Shown: positions 33,178-42,600 of the stretch, one piece after another
Layout: every line of letters starts with the position of its first letter
Position numbering within the stretch: the stretch's first letter is position 1
Assembly: GCA_029552245.1 (NCBI GenBank)
Contig: JAKPDW010000025.1
Coordinates: 176,104-240,103, forward strand
Origin: Deltaproteobacteria bacterium
GTDB lineage: Bacteria; Desulfobacterota; Desulfomonilia; UBA1062
DNA length: 64,000 bases
Reading direction: 5' to 3'
Position numbers and translations under genes: made by a program
The notes under the pieces: model-generated
Seen by the model: only the letters and a program-made list of their open reading frames with translations
What the model was told of the DNA's origin: nothing
Database searches by the model: none

Positions 33178-34311
33178 ATGGCGGAGGAGTTCATTCCCGT
33201 GAGCAGGCCCCATATCGGGGATGAGGAAATCGGTGCCGTAGCCGAGGTACTGAGGTCCGGGTGGATCACGACGGGGCAGAGGTGCCTGGAGTTCGAACGG
33301 CGGTTCAGTGAGCTCGTGGGCTCTCGCCATGCGGTGGCGCTGAGCTCGGCCACCGCTGGCATGCACCTCGTTCTCAGGGATCTCGGCATCGGAGCCGGGG
33401 ACGAGGTGATCACCCCTTCCATGACCTTTGCCTCCACGGTCAATCAGATCGTACTGGCAGGAGCCAGACCCGTATTCGCCGATGTGGATTACAATACCCT
33501 CCTCGTCCTGCCCCGGGATATCGAGCGACGCATCACCGACAAGACACGGCTCATCATCCCGGTCCACTTTGCCGGTGCACCGGCGGATCTCGACGCCATA
33601 AGCGACGCTGCCCGCGGGATACCGGTGCTCGAGGATGCCGCCCATGCCGTGGGTACCCTGTACAAGGGGCGCCACGTCGGATCGAGGAACATGGCCCTGT
33701 TCTCGTTCCACCCCATCAAGAACATCACCACCGGGGAAGGCGGAATGCTCACCTGCAACGACGAAGAGACGGTGAAGAGGGTACGGCTGCTCCGTTTCCA
33801 CGGGATCGAACGCGATGCGTGGAAGCGGTACGGGACCGCTGCGGACCCTGGCTACGACATCGAGGAGCCAGGCTTCAAGTACAACCTCACGGACCTGCAG
33901 GCCGCCCTTGGCCTGGCACAGCTCGACAGGCTCTCCTGGGTGAACGCCAGGCGGGGAGAGATCGTCAGGCGATACCAGGAGGCCTTCTCGGGGATGGAGG
34001 GCATCGACCTGCCCGGAGTACCCGGCTACGACCATTCCCATGCATGGAACATCTTCGTGGTGAAGGTCACCTCCGTCCCGCTGTCGACCTTCATGGAGAG
34101 GCTGTCAGGCCGGAACATAGGCTTCGGGCTGCACTTTCCCGCCTGCCACACGCTCAGGTACATACAAGACCGTTTCGGGAAGGCCGACCTTCCGGTTACC
34201 CAGGCGCTGTCGGGCAGGATACTCAGTCTCCCCCTCTATCCCGACATGGACGACGTCCGGATAGAACGGGTGATCGAAGCCGTCAGGGATGCCCTGAGGA
34301 GTGGAGGATAG
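33178..34311 (+). CDS. arnB: UDP-4-amino-4-deoxy-L-arabinose aminotransferase
   Basis: A 377-residue PLP-dependent DegT/DnrJ/EryC1-type sugar aminotransferase. It converts UDP-4-keto-arabinose to UDP-Ara4N with glutamate. Matching ArnB segments include FIPVSRPHIGDEEIGAVAEVLRSGWITTG, ALSSATAGMHLVLRDLGIGAGDEVITPSMTFASTVN, VLEDAAHAVGT, the PLP-lysine region FSFHPIKNITTGEGGML, and FKYNLTDLQAALGLAQLDRL. The ATG at 33178 follows AAGGGGGAAAAAG. It ends 2 nt before arnC. Confidence 0.94.
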   Translation: MAEEFIPVSRPHIGDEEIGAVAEVLRSGWITTGQRCLEFERRFSELVGSRHAVALSSATAGMHLVLRDLGIGAGDEVITPSMTFASTVNQIVLAGARPVFADVDYNTLLVLPRDIERRITDKTRLIIPVHFAGAPADLDAISDAARGIPVLEDAAHAVGTLYKGRHVGSRNMALFSFHPIKNITTGEGGMLTCNDEETVKRVRLLRFHGIERDAWKRYGTAADPGYDIEEPGFKYNLTDLQAALGLAQLDRLSWVNARRGEIVRRYQEAFSGMEGIDLPGVPGYDHSHAWNIFVVKVTSVPLSTFMERLSGRNIGFGLHFPACHTLRYIQDRFGKADLPVTQALSGRILSLPLYPDMDDVRIERVIEAVRDALRSGG

Positions 34312-34313
34312 GC

Positions 34314-35240
34314 ATGGCGCGCGACAAGATCTCCGTGGTCATACCGGTCTACAACGAGGAGCCCGTCATCGGGAGGCTCATGGAGCGGCTGCTGCCCGTC
34401 ATGGAAGGGATGGACAGGGAGTACGAGATCATCCTGGTGGATGACGGGAGCACCGACCGTTCCCTGGAGATCATGAAAGGGTATGCCGGGGGCGCGGTCC
34501 TGGTGGTGGAGCTGACCCGCAATTACGGGCAGCATGCCGCGGTCTTCGCCGGTTTCGAGAACAGCGAGGGCGAGATCGTCGTCACCCTCGACGCCGACCT
34601 GCAGAATCCGCCCGAGGAGATCCCCAGGCTGGTGGAGCACATGGAGGCGGGCGATTTCGAGGTGGTCGGCACCATCCGGGTCACAAGGAACGACCCCGCG
34701 TACCGGAAGCTGGCGAGCAGGGTGGTCAACGCCCTCACCAGGCGCATCACCGGCGTCTCGCTGAACGACTGGGGGTGCATGCTCCGGGCGTACAGACGCA
34801 GCGTCGTGCAGCACATGGTGAACAGCCGGGAGCACTCCACCTTCATCCCCGCCCTCGCCGTCAGCTTTGCAAAGGACATCGCCGAGATAGAGGTGAAGCA
34901 CGAGCAGCGGCACGCCGGAGAGTCGAAGTACCCCTTCCGGAAGCTCGTTTCGCTCCATTTCGACCTGGTCACCTCGTTTTCGGACCTTCCGCTGAAGATC
35001 CTGCTCTACTCGGGATTCGTCATGTCCCTGCTGGGCATCGGCTTCGGCCTGCTGCTCATGGTGGCGCGGCTCGTGTTCGGCGCGGAATGGGCGGCTCAGG
35101 GTGTTTTCACCCTGTTCGCCATCCTCTTCTTCTTTCTCGGGGCGCAGTTCCTCGCCTTCGGGCTCATGGGGGAATACATAGGAAGGATCTACCGGGAGGT
35201 GAAGAACCGTCCCGCATACACCATCAGGAGGATCTACTAG
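34314..35240 (+). CDS. arnC: Undecaprenyl-phosphate 4-deoxy-4-formamido-L-arabinose transferase
   Basis: A 308-residue GT2 enzyme that loads the formylated sugar onto undecaprenyl phosphate. The GT-A domain has SVVIPVYNEEPVIGRL, EIILVDDGSTDRS, the metal motif DADLQNPPEEIP, and DWGCMLRAYRRSVV. Two C-terminal membrane helices (about 235-258 and 268-292) hold it at the inner membrane, then GLMGEYIGRIYREVKNRPAY. It starts 2 nt after arnB and its stop abuts the arnA formyltransferase ATG. Confidence 0.94.
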   Translation: MARDKISVVIPVYNEEPVIGRLMERLLPVMEGMDREYEIILVDDGSTDRSLEIMKGYAGGAVLVVELTRNYGQHAAVFAGFENSEGEIVVTLDADLQNPPEEIPRLVEHMEAGDFEVVGTIRVTRNDPAYRKLASRVVNALTRRITGVSLNDWGCMLRAYRRSVVQHMVNSREHSTFIPALAVSFAKDIAEIEVKHEQRHAGESKYPFRKLVSLHFDLVTSFSDLPLKILLYSGFVMSLLGIGFGLLLMVARLVFGAEWAAQGVFTLFAILFFFLGAQFLAFGLMGEYIGRIYREVKNRPAYTIRRIY

Positions 35241-36155
35241 ATGAGGGCCGTCGTGTTCGCCTACCACAACATGGGCAGGATCGGCATCCAGAAGCTCCTC
35301 CAGGAGGGGTTCGAGATCCCCCTGGTCTTCACCCACGAGGACGACCCCGGGGAGACCGTCTGGTTCGGGTCCGTTTCCGCGCTCTGCAGGGCGCTGGCCA
35401 TAGAGCACGCCACGCCCGAAGACCCTGCGTCGCCGGAATGGATGGCACGTCTGGAGTCCATACGGCCCGACATCATGTTCAGCTTCTACTACCGCTCCAT
35501 GCTGCCGGAGCGCATCATCACCATGCCCCCGTACGGCGCGTACAACCTTCACGGATCCCTCCTTCCCGCATACCGGGGTCGGTGCCCCGTGAACTGGGTG
35601 ATCATAAACGGCGAGAGGCATACCGGGGTGACGCTCCACGCCATGACCGGCAAGCCCGATGCGGGGCCCATCGTGGGGCAGAGGAGGGTCGAGATAGGTC
35701 CCGACGACACCGCGTTCATCCTCTTCGGCAGGCTCGAGCAGGCCGCCGGGATCCTGCTCGACGAACTGCTCCCGGGCATGCGCGCAGGGAACATCCCCCT
35801 GACGCCGCAGGATCTCGCCCGCGGATCGTACTTCGGCGGGCGCAGGCCCGAGGACGGCCGCATCTCGTGGGAAAAAAGCGCGCAGGACATTCACAATCTC
35901 ATCCGTGGGGTGACCAGACCGTACCCCGGGGCGTTCTTCCTCTGCGGGGGGCAGCGGGTCATTATTTGGAAGGCCGCTTGTGAAGCCAGCGATGGTCCCG
36001 GCCCCGGGGCGGTCTTCTTCACGGGGGCAGTGCCCCGGATCGGAACGGCACGGGGAAGCATCATCCCCCTGGAGATCGAGCAGGATGGAAAGGTGCTGGT
36101 GGGCAGTGAGCTGGAGGCGTTTTTCAGAAACCATGAGGGAGAGGTCTTATCATGA
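35241..36155 (+). CDS. arnA: UDP-Ara4N formyltransferase (stand-alone ArnA N-terminal half)
   Basis: A 304-residue methionyl-tRNA formyltransferase-like enzyme that uses 10-formyl-tetrahydrofolate to formylate UDP-Ara4N. It has [17 protein letters not shown], the catalytic cluster [24 protein letters not shown] (Asn, His) with [17 protein letters not shown] (Asp), and [22 protein letters not shown]-terminal OB-like domain ends the protein. In E. coli this domain is fused to the decarboxylase within ArnA. Here the two are separate genes whose ends overlap by 4 nt (ATGA). Confidence 0.92.
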   Translation: MRAVVFAYHNMGRIGIQKLLQEGFEIPLVFTHEDDPGETVWFGSVSALCRALAIEHATPEDPASPEWMARLESIRPDIMFSFYYRSMLPERIITMPPYGAYNLHGSLLPAYRGRCPVNWVIINGERHTGVTLHAMTGKPDAGPIVGQRRVEIGPDDTAFILFGRLEQAAGILLDELLPGMRAGNIPLTPQDLARGSYFGGRRPEDGRISWEKSAQDIHNLIRGVTRPYPGAFFLCGGQRVIIWKAACEASDGPGPGAVFFTGAVPRIGTARGSIIPLEIEQDGKVLVGSELEAFFRNHEGEVLS

Positions 36156-37195
36156 AGGAACTCATTCTGGGCGTGAACGGGTTCATCGGGTCCCACCTGA
36201 GCGAGCGGATCCTGCAGGGTACAGACTGGGAGGTCTACGGGAAGGACCTGGGATTCGACAAGATCGCCCACATACCCCCTTCGAGCCGGTTCCACTACGT
36301 GGAGGGAGACATATCCATCAACAGGGAATGGGTCGAGTACCACATCAAGAAGTGCGACGTGGTGCTTCCGCTTGTGGCCATCGCCACGCCCAAGACGTAC
36401 ATCGAGAACCCGCTGGGTGTCTTCGAGCTCGATTTCGAGGAGAACCTCCGCATTATAAGGCAGTGTGTGAAGTACCGCAGGCGCGTCGTCTTCCCCTCCA
36501 CCTCCGAGGTGTACGGCATGTGCGGCGACAAGGACTTCGACGAGTACGGCTCGCATCTCGTCATGGGCCCGGTCAACAAGCAGCGCTGGATCTACGCATG
36601 TTCCAAGCAGCTCCTCGACAGGGTCATCTGGGCCTATGGTTCCAGGGGCGAGCTGGACTTCACCCTCATCCGTCCCTTCAACTGGATCGGGCCCCGCCTG
36701 GACTCGCTGGAGACCGCCAAGGAAGGGTCGTCGAGGGTCGTCACCCAGTTCATCGCCTCCCTGGTCTACCAGGAGCCCATCGTGCTGGTGGACGGAGGCA
36801 GGCAGCGGAGGTCCTTCACCTACATCACCGACGGTATCAACGCCCTCATGAGCATCCTCTTCAACAAGGACAAGGCCGCATCGGGAAAGATATTCAACAT
36901 AGGGAACCCCGCCAACAACTGTTCCATAGAAGAGCTGGCCCGGAAGCTCCTGACCATGTTCAAGCAGCACCCTTCCCACAGGAACGACAAGGTGTACTCC
37001 CCCATCATCATCAAGGGTTCCGGCGAGTTTTACGGCGATGGGTATCAGGATATCTACAACCGGGTGCCGTCCATCCTGAACGCCAAGAAGGCGCTCGGCT
37101 GGGAGCCCACCGTCGGACTGGACGAGGCGCTCCGGAGAACCCTCGACAGCTTCCTCTCGGAGATGGACAATCACCGTGCCGCTGCTTGCGCTTAA
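36152..37195 (+). CDS. arnA: UDP-glucuronic acid oxidative decarboxylase (stand-alone ArnA C-terminal half)
   Basis: A 347-residue short-chain dehydrogenase/reductase that makes UDP-4-keto-arabinose from UDP-glucuronate. The NAD-binding motif is [15 protein letters not shown]. The catalytic region [10 protein letters not shown] contains the Ser-Glu pair, and the [10 protein letters not shown] motif holds the Tyr-x3-Lys. The decarboxylation arginine is in [11 protein letters not shown], as Arg619 of E. coli ArnA. It begins within the formyltransferase stop and overlaps arnD by 20 nt. It lacks the formyltransferase domain, so the bifunctional enzyme is split. Confidence 0.92.
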   Translation: MKELILGVNGFIGSHLSERILQGTDWEVYGKDLGFDKIAHIPPSSRFHYVEGDISINREWVEYHIKKCDVVLPLVAIATPKTYIENPLGVFELDFEENLRIIRQCVKYRRRVVFPSTSEVYGMCGDKDFDEYGSHLVMGPVNKQRWIYACSKQLLDRVIWAYGSRGELDFTLIRPFNWIGPRLDSLETAKEGSSRVVTQFIASLVYQEPIVLVDGGRQRRSFTYITDGINALMSILFNKDKAASGKIFNIGNPANNCSIEELARKLLTMFKQHPSHRNDKVYSPIIIKGSGEFYGDGYQDIYNRVPSILNAKKALGWEPTVGLDEALRRTLDSFLSEMDNHRAAACA

Positions 37196-38030
37196 GATAG
37201 ACATCGACACCTACCAGGGCATGAAGACCGGACTCCCCAGGATCCGCGAGGTCCTGGGCGAGTTCTCCCTCAAGGGGAGCTTCTACCTGTCTTTCGGCCC
37301 GGACAGGTCGGGACTGGCGGTACTGCAGCTCCTCCGCCCCCGGTTTCTCATCAAGATGCTCAGGACAAACGCCCCCGCGCTCTACGGAAAAAGAACCCTG
37401 CTGTACGGGACTCTCCTTCCCGCACCCCTCATAGCGCTCGGCTTCCCCGAACAGGTCCGTTCCCTCGCGGAGGAAGGCCACGACGTGGCGTGTCACGCAT
37501 GGGACCACCGTCTCTGGCAGGACTGGCTGCCGTTCATGTCCATGGACATGCGCAGGAGATGGTTCGCCAAGATGATGGATGCGTATGAGTCGCTGGTGGG
37601 GAAACGCCCCGAATCCTTCGGCGCGCCGGGATGGCGCGTGGACGAGCGGGGGCTCAGCCTCGCAGCGGAGCTCGGATTCCGCTATCTGAGCTGCACCCGG
37701 GCACCACGGCCATTCATCTTTGCGGAGAACGGCCTCCCCGAGATCCCTTCGAACCTCCCCTGCATAGAGGAAGTCGGCGTCCAGGGAGTAAAAGCCGCTC
37801 TGTCCTCCCATGCACAAGAAAGCGATCCCTTCGTTCTCCCCGTGCATGCCGAGGTGGAAGGCGGCATCCACCTGAATGCATTCAGGGAGATCCTCGCCCA
37901 TGCAGTGTCATGCGGATATTCATTCCACACCCTGCACGACCTGGCATCAGGGGTCGCAATGTCCGAACTGCCGGTACGGAGACTCAGGATCGGGAATGTC
38001 CATGGGAGGGGATTCCCTTGCGCGGTCTGA
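37176..38030 (+). CDS. arnD: 4-deoxy-4-formamido-L-arabinose-phosphoundecaprenol deformylase
   Basis: A 284-residue NodB-type polysaccharide deacetylase that removes the formyl group from undecaprenyl-phosphate-Ara4FN at the inner membrane. Family hallmarks are [18 protein letters not shown] (metal Asp pair), [15 protein letters not shown], the metal histidines in [26 protein letters not shown], and [12 protein letters not shown] near the C-terminus. It starts with GTG at 37176 inside the upstream gene, placing the first metal motif right at the N-terminus as in E. coli. Its neighbour 49 nt downstream is another GT2. Confidence 0.93.
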   Translation: MPLLALKIDIDTYQGMKTGLPRIREVLGEFSLKGSFYLSFGPDRSGLAVLQLLRPRFLIKMLRTNAPALYGKRTLLYGTLLPAPLIALGFPEQVRSLAEEGHDVACHAWDHRLWQDWLPFMSMDMRRRWFAKMMDAYESLVGKRPESFGAPGWRVDERGLSLAAELGFRYLSCTRAPRPFIFAENGLPEIPSNLPCIEEVGVQGVKAALSSHAQESDPFVLPVHAEVEGGIHLNAFREILAHAVSCGYSFHTLHDLASGVAMSELPVRRLRIGNVHGRGFPCAV

Positions 38031-38078
38031 GAACGGGGATGTTCCCCGTACGGAGGGCATATGCGAGGTAAGGCTTCC

Positions 38079-38843
38079 ATGGAACAGGCACAGGGAAAAG
38101 ACGGCAACACTATCCTGAGCGTGGTCATCCCGTTCTACAACGAGGCCGAGTCCCTGGTGATGGTCTGCGAGGAGGTGCGGGAGGCCTTTTCCACCCATGG
38201 AGATCTTTCATGGGAGCTCATCATGGTGGACGACGGCTCCACCGACGGGACAGCGGCACTCATGGACGGGCTTGCTCAGAGGTACAGCAACTTCATGGCC
38301 GTTCACATCCATCCCCACAGCGGCCAGTCCGCCGCGCTGGAGGCGGGGTTCGGCGTCGCCCGGGGCGAGTTCATCGCCACCCTGGACGGCGATGGACAGA
38401 ACGACCCGCATGACATCTTCGTCCTGCTCGGGGAGATGAAACGGCGGGGGGTGGACATGATGTGCGGCATCCGGAAGAGGAGGGCCGACAACCTCGTGCG
38501 CAGGCTTTCCAGCAGGATCGCCAACACTGTCCGGTCCTCGGTGCTCAAGGATAACATCACAGATGTGGGCTGCTCCGTGCGCGTCTTCCGCCGTGCATGC
38601 CTGGAACGCGTCCGGTTCTTCAGGAACGCTCACCGGTTCTTCCCGGCCCTGTTCATCATGGCGGGGTACACCGTGGCGGAGACCCCGGTGAACCACCGGA
38701 GTCGGAAACACGGCACCAGCAAGTACGGAGGCGGCATCAACAGCAGGCTCTGGGTGGGTCTGGCCGACCTTGCGGGAGTCTTCTGGCTCCGCAGGAGGTC
38801 CCTGCGCTACGCGGTGAGGGTGGGACATGAACCTGAAGATTGA
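38079..38843 (+). CDS. GT2 family glycosyltransferase (dolichol-phosphate mannose synthase-like)
   Basis: A soluble 254-residue GT2. It has LSVVIPFYNEAESLVMV, ELIMVDDGSTDGTAALMD, the metal motif TLDGDGQNDPHDI, DVGCSVRVFRRACLERV, and NHRSRKHGTSKYGGG. These are typical of enzymes that charge polyprenyl phosphate with a sugar. Unlike ArnC it has no C-terminal membrane helices. GAGGTAAGG precedes the ATG at 38079; an ATG at 38061 is also in frame. It overlaps the next gene by 17 nt, which suggests it supplies the lipid-linked donor used by the fused ArnT-like transferase. The sugar is unknown. Confidence 0.88.
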   Translation: MEQAQGKDGNTILSVVIPFYNEAESLVMVCEEVREAFSTHGDLSWELIMVDDGSTDGTAALMDGLAQRYSNFMAVHIHPHSGQSAALEAGFGVARGEFIATLDGDGQNDPHDIFVLLGEMKRRGVDMMCGIRKRRADNLVRRLSSRIANTVRSSVLKDNITDVGCSVRVFRRACLERVRFFRNAHRFFPALFIMAGYTVAETPVNHRSRKHGTSKYGGGINSRLWVGLADLAGVFWLRRRSLRYAVRVGHEPED

Positions 38844-41034
38844 CAGGCAGATTCTCTCGGACATCTGCCGGGTCGTCCTCGTGGCCGTGCTGTTCACAGG
38901 CATGGCCGTTGTGATCGGCAGACCCGAGGTGCGTGCATATCTTTTCGACATCGACCGGATGAGAGAGGCACTCCAGGGCGGGTGGGGCGGACGCAGCCGG
39001 TTAATCTCCGCCGCCCTGTTCGTCCTCATCTGGGGAGGGCTCGTCGCGGCAGGCATCCCCCGGTTGTGGGCGAGCGCCATCGGCGGGATCATCTACGGGG
39101 CCTTCATGGGGACTGTTCTGTCCCTCATCGCTTCGCTCCTGGGTTCATCGATCCTCTATGGTGCCGGGGCATCAATGCTCGCAGGGGTCGTCGAGCGGAG
39201 GATGGGGATCACGGTGAAGCTCTGGCGGGCCCGTTTCCAGGAGAATGCCTTCTGGTGGGTTCTCTACTGCAGGCTCTTCCCCTTTTCTAAATCGACCCTC
39301 ACGAGCCTTCTCTGCGGGAGTTGCAGGGTCTCATTCCGGTCGTACACCTTGGGATCCCTGCTGGGTTTCATCCCCTTGGCCGTTGTCTTCGCCACGTTCG
39401 GCAGCGGCGGGGTGAAGGGGAACCTGTGGCAGATAGGCCTTGCGACGATGCTGCTGGTGCTTTCCGTGCTAGCTCGACGGCTGCTCAGTCCTTGGTTCCC
39501 CGTAACCGTCAATGACTCCAGGGGGCGTTGTGAGATGCCGGGGAGGGAACGAGCACATGCCATACACTTCTTCAGGGCACTCCCGGGACCGGCCAGGATG
39601 GCGCTTGCCGTCATGGCCCTGCTCGCGTTCAGTTTGTCCTTTCAGGGTTCACGGGGTCTGTGGGAGCGGGACGAGGGGCGATATACCAACATAGCCCTGC
39701 AGATGCTGGATTCCGGTGACTTCATCGTTCCCGCATTCAACAACGGCGTCCCCCATTTCGCCAAGCCCCCGCTCACCTACTGGGCCATAGCCGGAGGGAT
39801 GCGACTGCTGGGGCGGAACGAATGGGGGGCGCGCCTTCCCAACGCACTGGCATTCATTGCGACCGTCATGGTGGTCTATGCGCTGGCGAGGAGGATTACT
39901 CCCGGACGACCATGGCTGCCCCCGATCGTATACGCCACGTCGCTTTTCCCCTTCGGCGCAGCCAATGTCATCACCACGGACACGCTGCTTACCCTGTGGG
40001 AGTCAATGGCCGTGCTCGGTTTCGTCGAGTGGCGGCATCGCCATGGAGCGCCGGGGAGGCAGCACTCTCTCCTTGTCATGTGGGGTGGTTTCGGTCTCGC
40101 CTTCCTGACCAAGGGGCCGCCCGGGCTGCTGCCGCTGCTCGCCATCGTGGTGTTCGTGATATCCACGGACGGTCTGAAGACCATCCCGCGACTCCTTTCC
40201 CCCGCAGGCATGGCGGCGTTTTTCGCGATCGGTTTCGGCTGGTACGTGTTGGTGGGGATGACCCATCAGGGACTCATGACATACTTCATCCGCGACGAAT
40301 TCGTGAACCGTATCGCCACGGGCATGCATCACCGAAATCCCCAGTGGTATAAACCCGTTGTCATCTACCTCCCTGTCCTCATCGCCGGAACGTTTCCCTG
40401 GACATTCCCCCTGTTCGGTACCGTTCGTTCTGTTCGGAGAACCCTGCTGTCGGGACAGTGGTGGATGGACAGGCTGGCTAATGACCAGTGGCCGCTCTTT
40501 CTCATCCTGTGGGTGCTGCTCCCCCTGGCGGTGTTCTTTGCGAGCAGCTCGCGGCTGCCGCTCTATATCCTGCCCCTGTTCGTCCCCCTTGCCCTGGTGA
40601 CCGGCCGGGTGGCCGGTCCCGTGCCGCACAGGAAGGAGGCCGCATGTCTCCTGGCCCTGTGGATAGCGGTGCTCCCGGCTGTGAAAGGTGCTGCGGCCTT
40701 CTTTCCCTACGAGAAGGACAGCCGTACCATGGCAGAGGCCATATGTTTCGCGGTCCACCCGGTCCCCAGGGAGATCGTATTCATCGACAGCGAACCTTTC
40801 TGGGGCTTGAGCCTGTATCTCAACCGCGAGATCAACCGGATCTCCACGCAGGGGGAAACACGCACCGAGGGACTCCTCTCGGAAGAGGTCTCCGAATGGG
40901 AACCTGGACTGCTCTATGTTGCCGAGAAAAGTCACCTGGACCGGATACGGGAAGCATGCGGTAAACTGGGGTTTTCCGTCGATACGTTGGGTGGACACGG
41001 TTCGTGGATCTTTCTGAAACTTGCACCTGCATAG
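38827..41034 (+). CDS. Fusion of a DedA/TVP38 (VTT) membrane domain to an ArnT-like glycosyltransferase
   Basis: A 735-residue membrane protein with two recognisable parts. Residues 1-225 are a VTT/TVP38-DedA-type domain: GIPRLWASAIGGIIYGAFMGT, LLGSSILYGAG, ENAFWWVLYCRLFPFSKSTLTSLLCGSCRVSFRSYTLGSLLGF. Residues 255-735 are a GT39/ArnT-like transferase: RGLWERDEGRYTNIALQMLDSGDF with the acidic first-loop motif, HFAKPPLTYWAIAGGMRLLG, LAFLTKGPPG and SSRLPLYILPLF. DedA proteins include undecaprenyl-phosphate translocases, so this links carrier-lipid handling to a carrier-using transferase in one chain. The frame is continuous with no stop or shift between the parts. It overlaps the GT2 by 17 nt. 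Confidence 0.85.
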   Translation: MNLKIDRQILSDICRVVLVAVLFTGMAVVIGRPEVRAYLFDIDRMREALQGGWGGRSRLISAALFVLIWGGLVAAGIPRLWASAIGGIIYGAFMGTVLSLIASLLGSSILYGAGASMLAGVVERRMGITVKLWRARFQENAFWWVLYCRLFPFSKSTLTSLLCGSCRVSFRSYTLGSLLGFIPLAVVFATFGSGGVKGNLWQIGLATMLLVLSVLARRLLSPWFPVTVNDSRGRCEMPGRERAHAIHFFRALPGPARMALAVMALLAFSLSFQGSRGLWERDEGRYTNIALQMLDSGDFIVPAFNNGVPHFAKPPLTYWAIAGGMRLLGRNEWGARLPNALAFIATVMVVYALARRITPGRPWLPPIVYATSLFPFGAANVITTDTLLTLWESMAVLGFVEWRHRHGAPGRQHSLLVMWGGFGLAFLTKGPPGLLPLLAIVVFVISTDGLKTIPRLLSPAGMAAFFAIGFGWYVLVGMTHQGLMTYFIRDEFVNRIATGMHHRNPQWYKPVVIYLPVLIAGTFPWTFPLFGTVRSVRRTLLSGQWWMDRLANDQWPLFLILWVLLPLAVFFASSSRLPLYILPLFVPLALVTGRVAGPVPHRKEAACLLALWIAVLPAVKGAAAFFPYEKDSRTMAEAICFAVHPVPREIVFIDSEPFWGLSLYLNREINRISTQGETRTEGLLSEEVSEWEPGLLYVAEKSHLDRIREACGKLGFSVDTLGGHGSWIFLKLAPA

Positions 41035-41053
41035 CAAGGGGAGAGGTCTGCGC

Positions 41054-41375
41054 ATGATCCCGCAGGAGAAGGTCGCACGGGTGAATACGTCAAGGAAGGC
41101 CGTTTTTTGCTCCCCGAAGTTCTCCTCATCACCATCTTCATCTACGGGAACCTCGTGCCGGTGAACGTCATGGAGGCCAGAAACTACATCGCGGCCCGGG
41201 AGATGGCCGCGGGCAGATCGTGGCTCCTGCCCACCATGAACGGGGAGATCAGGATCGCAAAGCCCCCCTGCCCACATGGATCACCGCGGCCTTCATGCGG
41301 TGGGCTGGGACCGATGGCGATCTCATCGTGCACAGGGTAACCTCGGGCATGTCCGCCAGCGTCGAAATCTTTGCC
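41054..41375 (+). pseudogene. Truncated third ArnT-like transferase, interrupted by an IS110 remnant
   Basis: Only the first ~105 residues remain: LLPEVLLITIFIYGNLVPVNVMEARNYIAAREM, GRSWLLPTMNGEIRIAKPP, then, after a shift, WITAAFMRWAGTDGD. These match the start of ArnT-like transferases. Two frameshifts are needed, one in a T6 run near 41103-41108 and one in a C6 run near 41264-41269. Similarity stops near 41375 where transposase coding begins. It starts 20 nt after the fusion gene and was probably the next gene of the operon. Confidence 0.65.
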
Positions 41376-41380
41376 GGCTG

Positions 41381-42238
41381 AGGAAGACCTACGTGGACAG
41401 TCTTGCCGATTACAAGCGCAGGGTTCACAAGCTGCTCGAGTGTGCCAACATCAAGATGGACTCTGTGGCCTCTGACCTGTTCGGGGTTGCGGGAAGGAAC
41501 CTCATGGATCTCCTCGTCTCTGGAGAAGAGATCACGCTGGATGCTGTCATCAGGTGCACCAGGGGCAGGCTCAGGGGCAAGGAGGGGGAGCTGTTCAAGT
41601 CCATCAGGGGGTTCTTCACCGAGCATCACGGTTTCCAGCTGGAGTCCATGCGCACGTTCGTCAAGCGCGTGGAGAGGCAGATAGCGGCTGTCCACGAGAG
41701 GCTTCGGTCTCCGTTGTCCGACCGACGGGATAAGGTGGAACAACTCGTGGAAGTTCCCGGGATAAGCGATGTCAGTGCCCAAGCCCTGCTCTCGGAGATC
41801 GGCGATACGCTGGATCAATTCGGAACGGCGGCATCGCTGGCGTCACGGGAGGGGCTGTGTCCCGGCAACGGCGAGAGCGCCGGCAAGCGACACAGCGGGC
41901 GCAGCCCGGTACGAAGCGGTCATGTCAAGACCATCATGATCGAGGTCGCCCGGGGAGCGATCAGGAAGAAGGGCTCGTGCTACCGGGAGAAGTACTCCAG
42001 TCTCAGGGCACGCAAGGGGGCGAAGAAGGCCATCGTGGCCGTGGTACACCGCATCCTGAAAGCGGTGTTCCATATTCCGAAGGTCGACAGGCCCTCTCAT
42101 GAACTGGGGGATGCGTACCTGATCCAGCTCACCACCAGGTCACGGATTCAGACTCTCCGGAAACAGGCGGCCAGGCTGGGGTACCTGCTTGTCCCCGCAC
42201 AGGCAGAGGAGCAGCGCCAAGGTCGGGATACGAACTGA
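41381..42238 (+). mobile_element. IS110-family transposase remnant (5' truncated)
   Basis: About 285 residues of an IS110/IS1111-type transposase. It has the middle region LRKTYVDSLADYKRRVHKLLECANIKMDSVASDLFGVAGR and the C-terminal Transposase_20 part VEQLVEVPGISDVSAQALLSEIGD, followed by the serine region LCPGNGESAGKRHSGR. The N-terminal DEDD catalytic domain is absent, so it cannot transpose alone. In-frame coding upstream of about 41381 comes from the disrupted glycosyltransferase in another frame. About 250 nt of comparatively AT-rich DNA separate it from a tRNA-Ala gene. No terminal repeats were found. Confidence 0.85.
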
Positions 42239-42486
42239 TGTCATCGAACGCGAGTAAAACATGACCAACGCCAGTATGCACAACAAACTGTCGGCTCCCC
42301 AGGGAGACCACGTACATAAAACTTCTCTTCATTACCGGCTTGTTCGGAAAACACGAAAATCAAAACCGCCCCGTGATCCACGGGCTATTTACATATGAAG
42401 TGTATCGCCGATGTTGTCCGCTACCAAGTTGCAACCAATTCAGGGCAGTTTAAAATCGGATATAGCTAGTGATATTGTAGGGTTAG

Positions 42487-42561
42487 TGGTGGAGGTGGAG
42501 GGATTTGAACCCTCGACCCTCGCATTGCGAACGCGATGCTCTCCCACTGAGCTACACCCCC
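42487..42561 (-). tRNA. tRNA-Ala (anticodon CGC)
   Basis: On the minus strand the gene reads GGGGGTG..., with a D-arm GCTC/GAGC and an anticodon arm TCGCG-TTCGCAA-TGCGA (anticodon CGC, reading GCG). The T-arm is GAGGG-TTCAAAT-CCCTC and the acceptor strand CACCTCC is followed by A-CCA. The acceptor contains the G3:U70 wobble pair that identifies alanine tRNAs. CCA is encoded. It lies 39 nt downstream of the tRNA-nucleotidyltransferase gene on the same strand and may share its transcript. Confidence 0.95.
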
Positions 42562-42600
42562 ACGAGATTGTCCCTCTCTACCCCATGGCCGCAGGCCACG

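Noticed and set aside
34236..36134. A 632-residue minus-strand frame opposite arnC and the arnA formyltransferase
   Set aside because: Antisense shadow; no recognisable motif and biased composition, while the plus strand has strong family matches.
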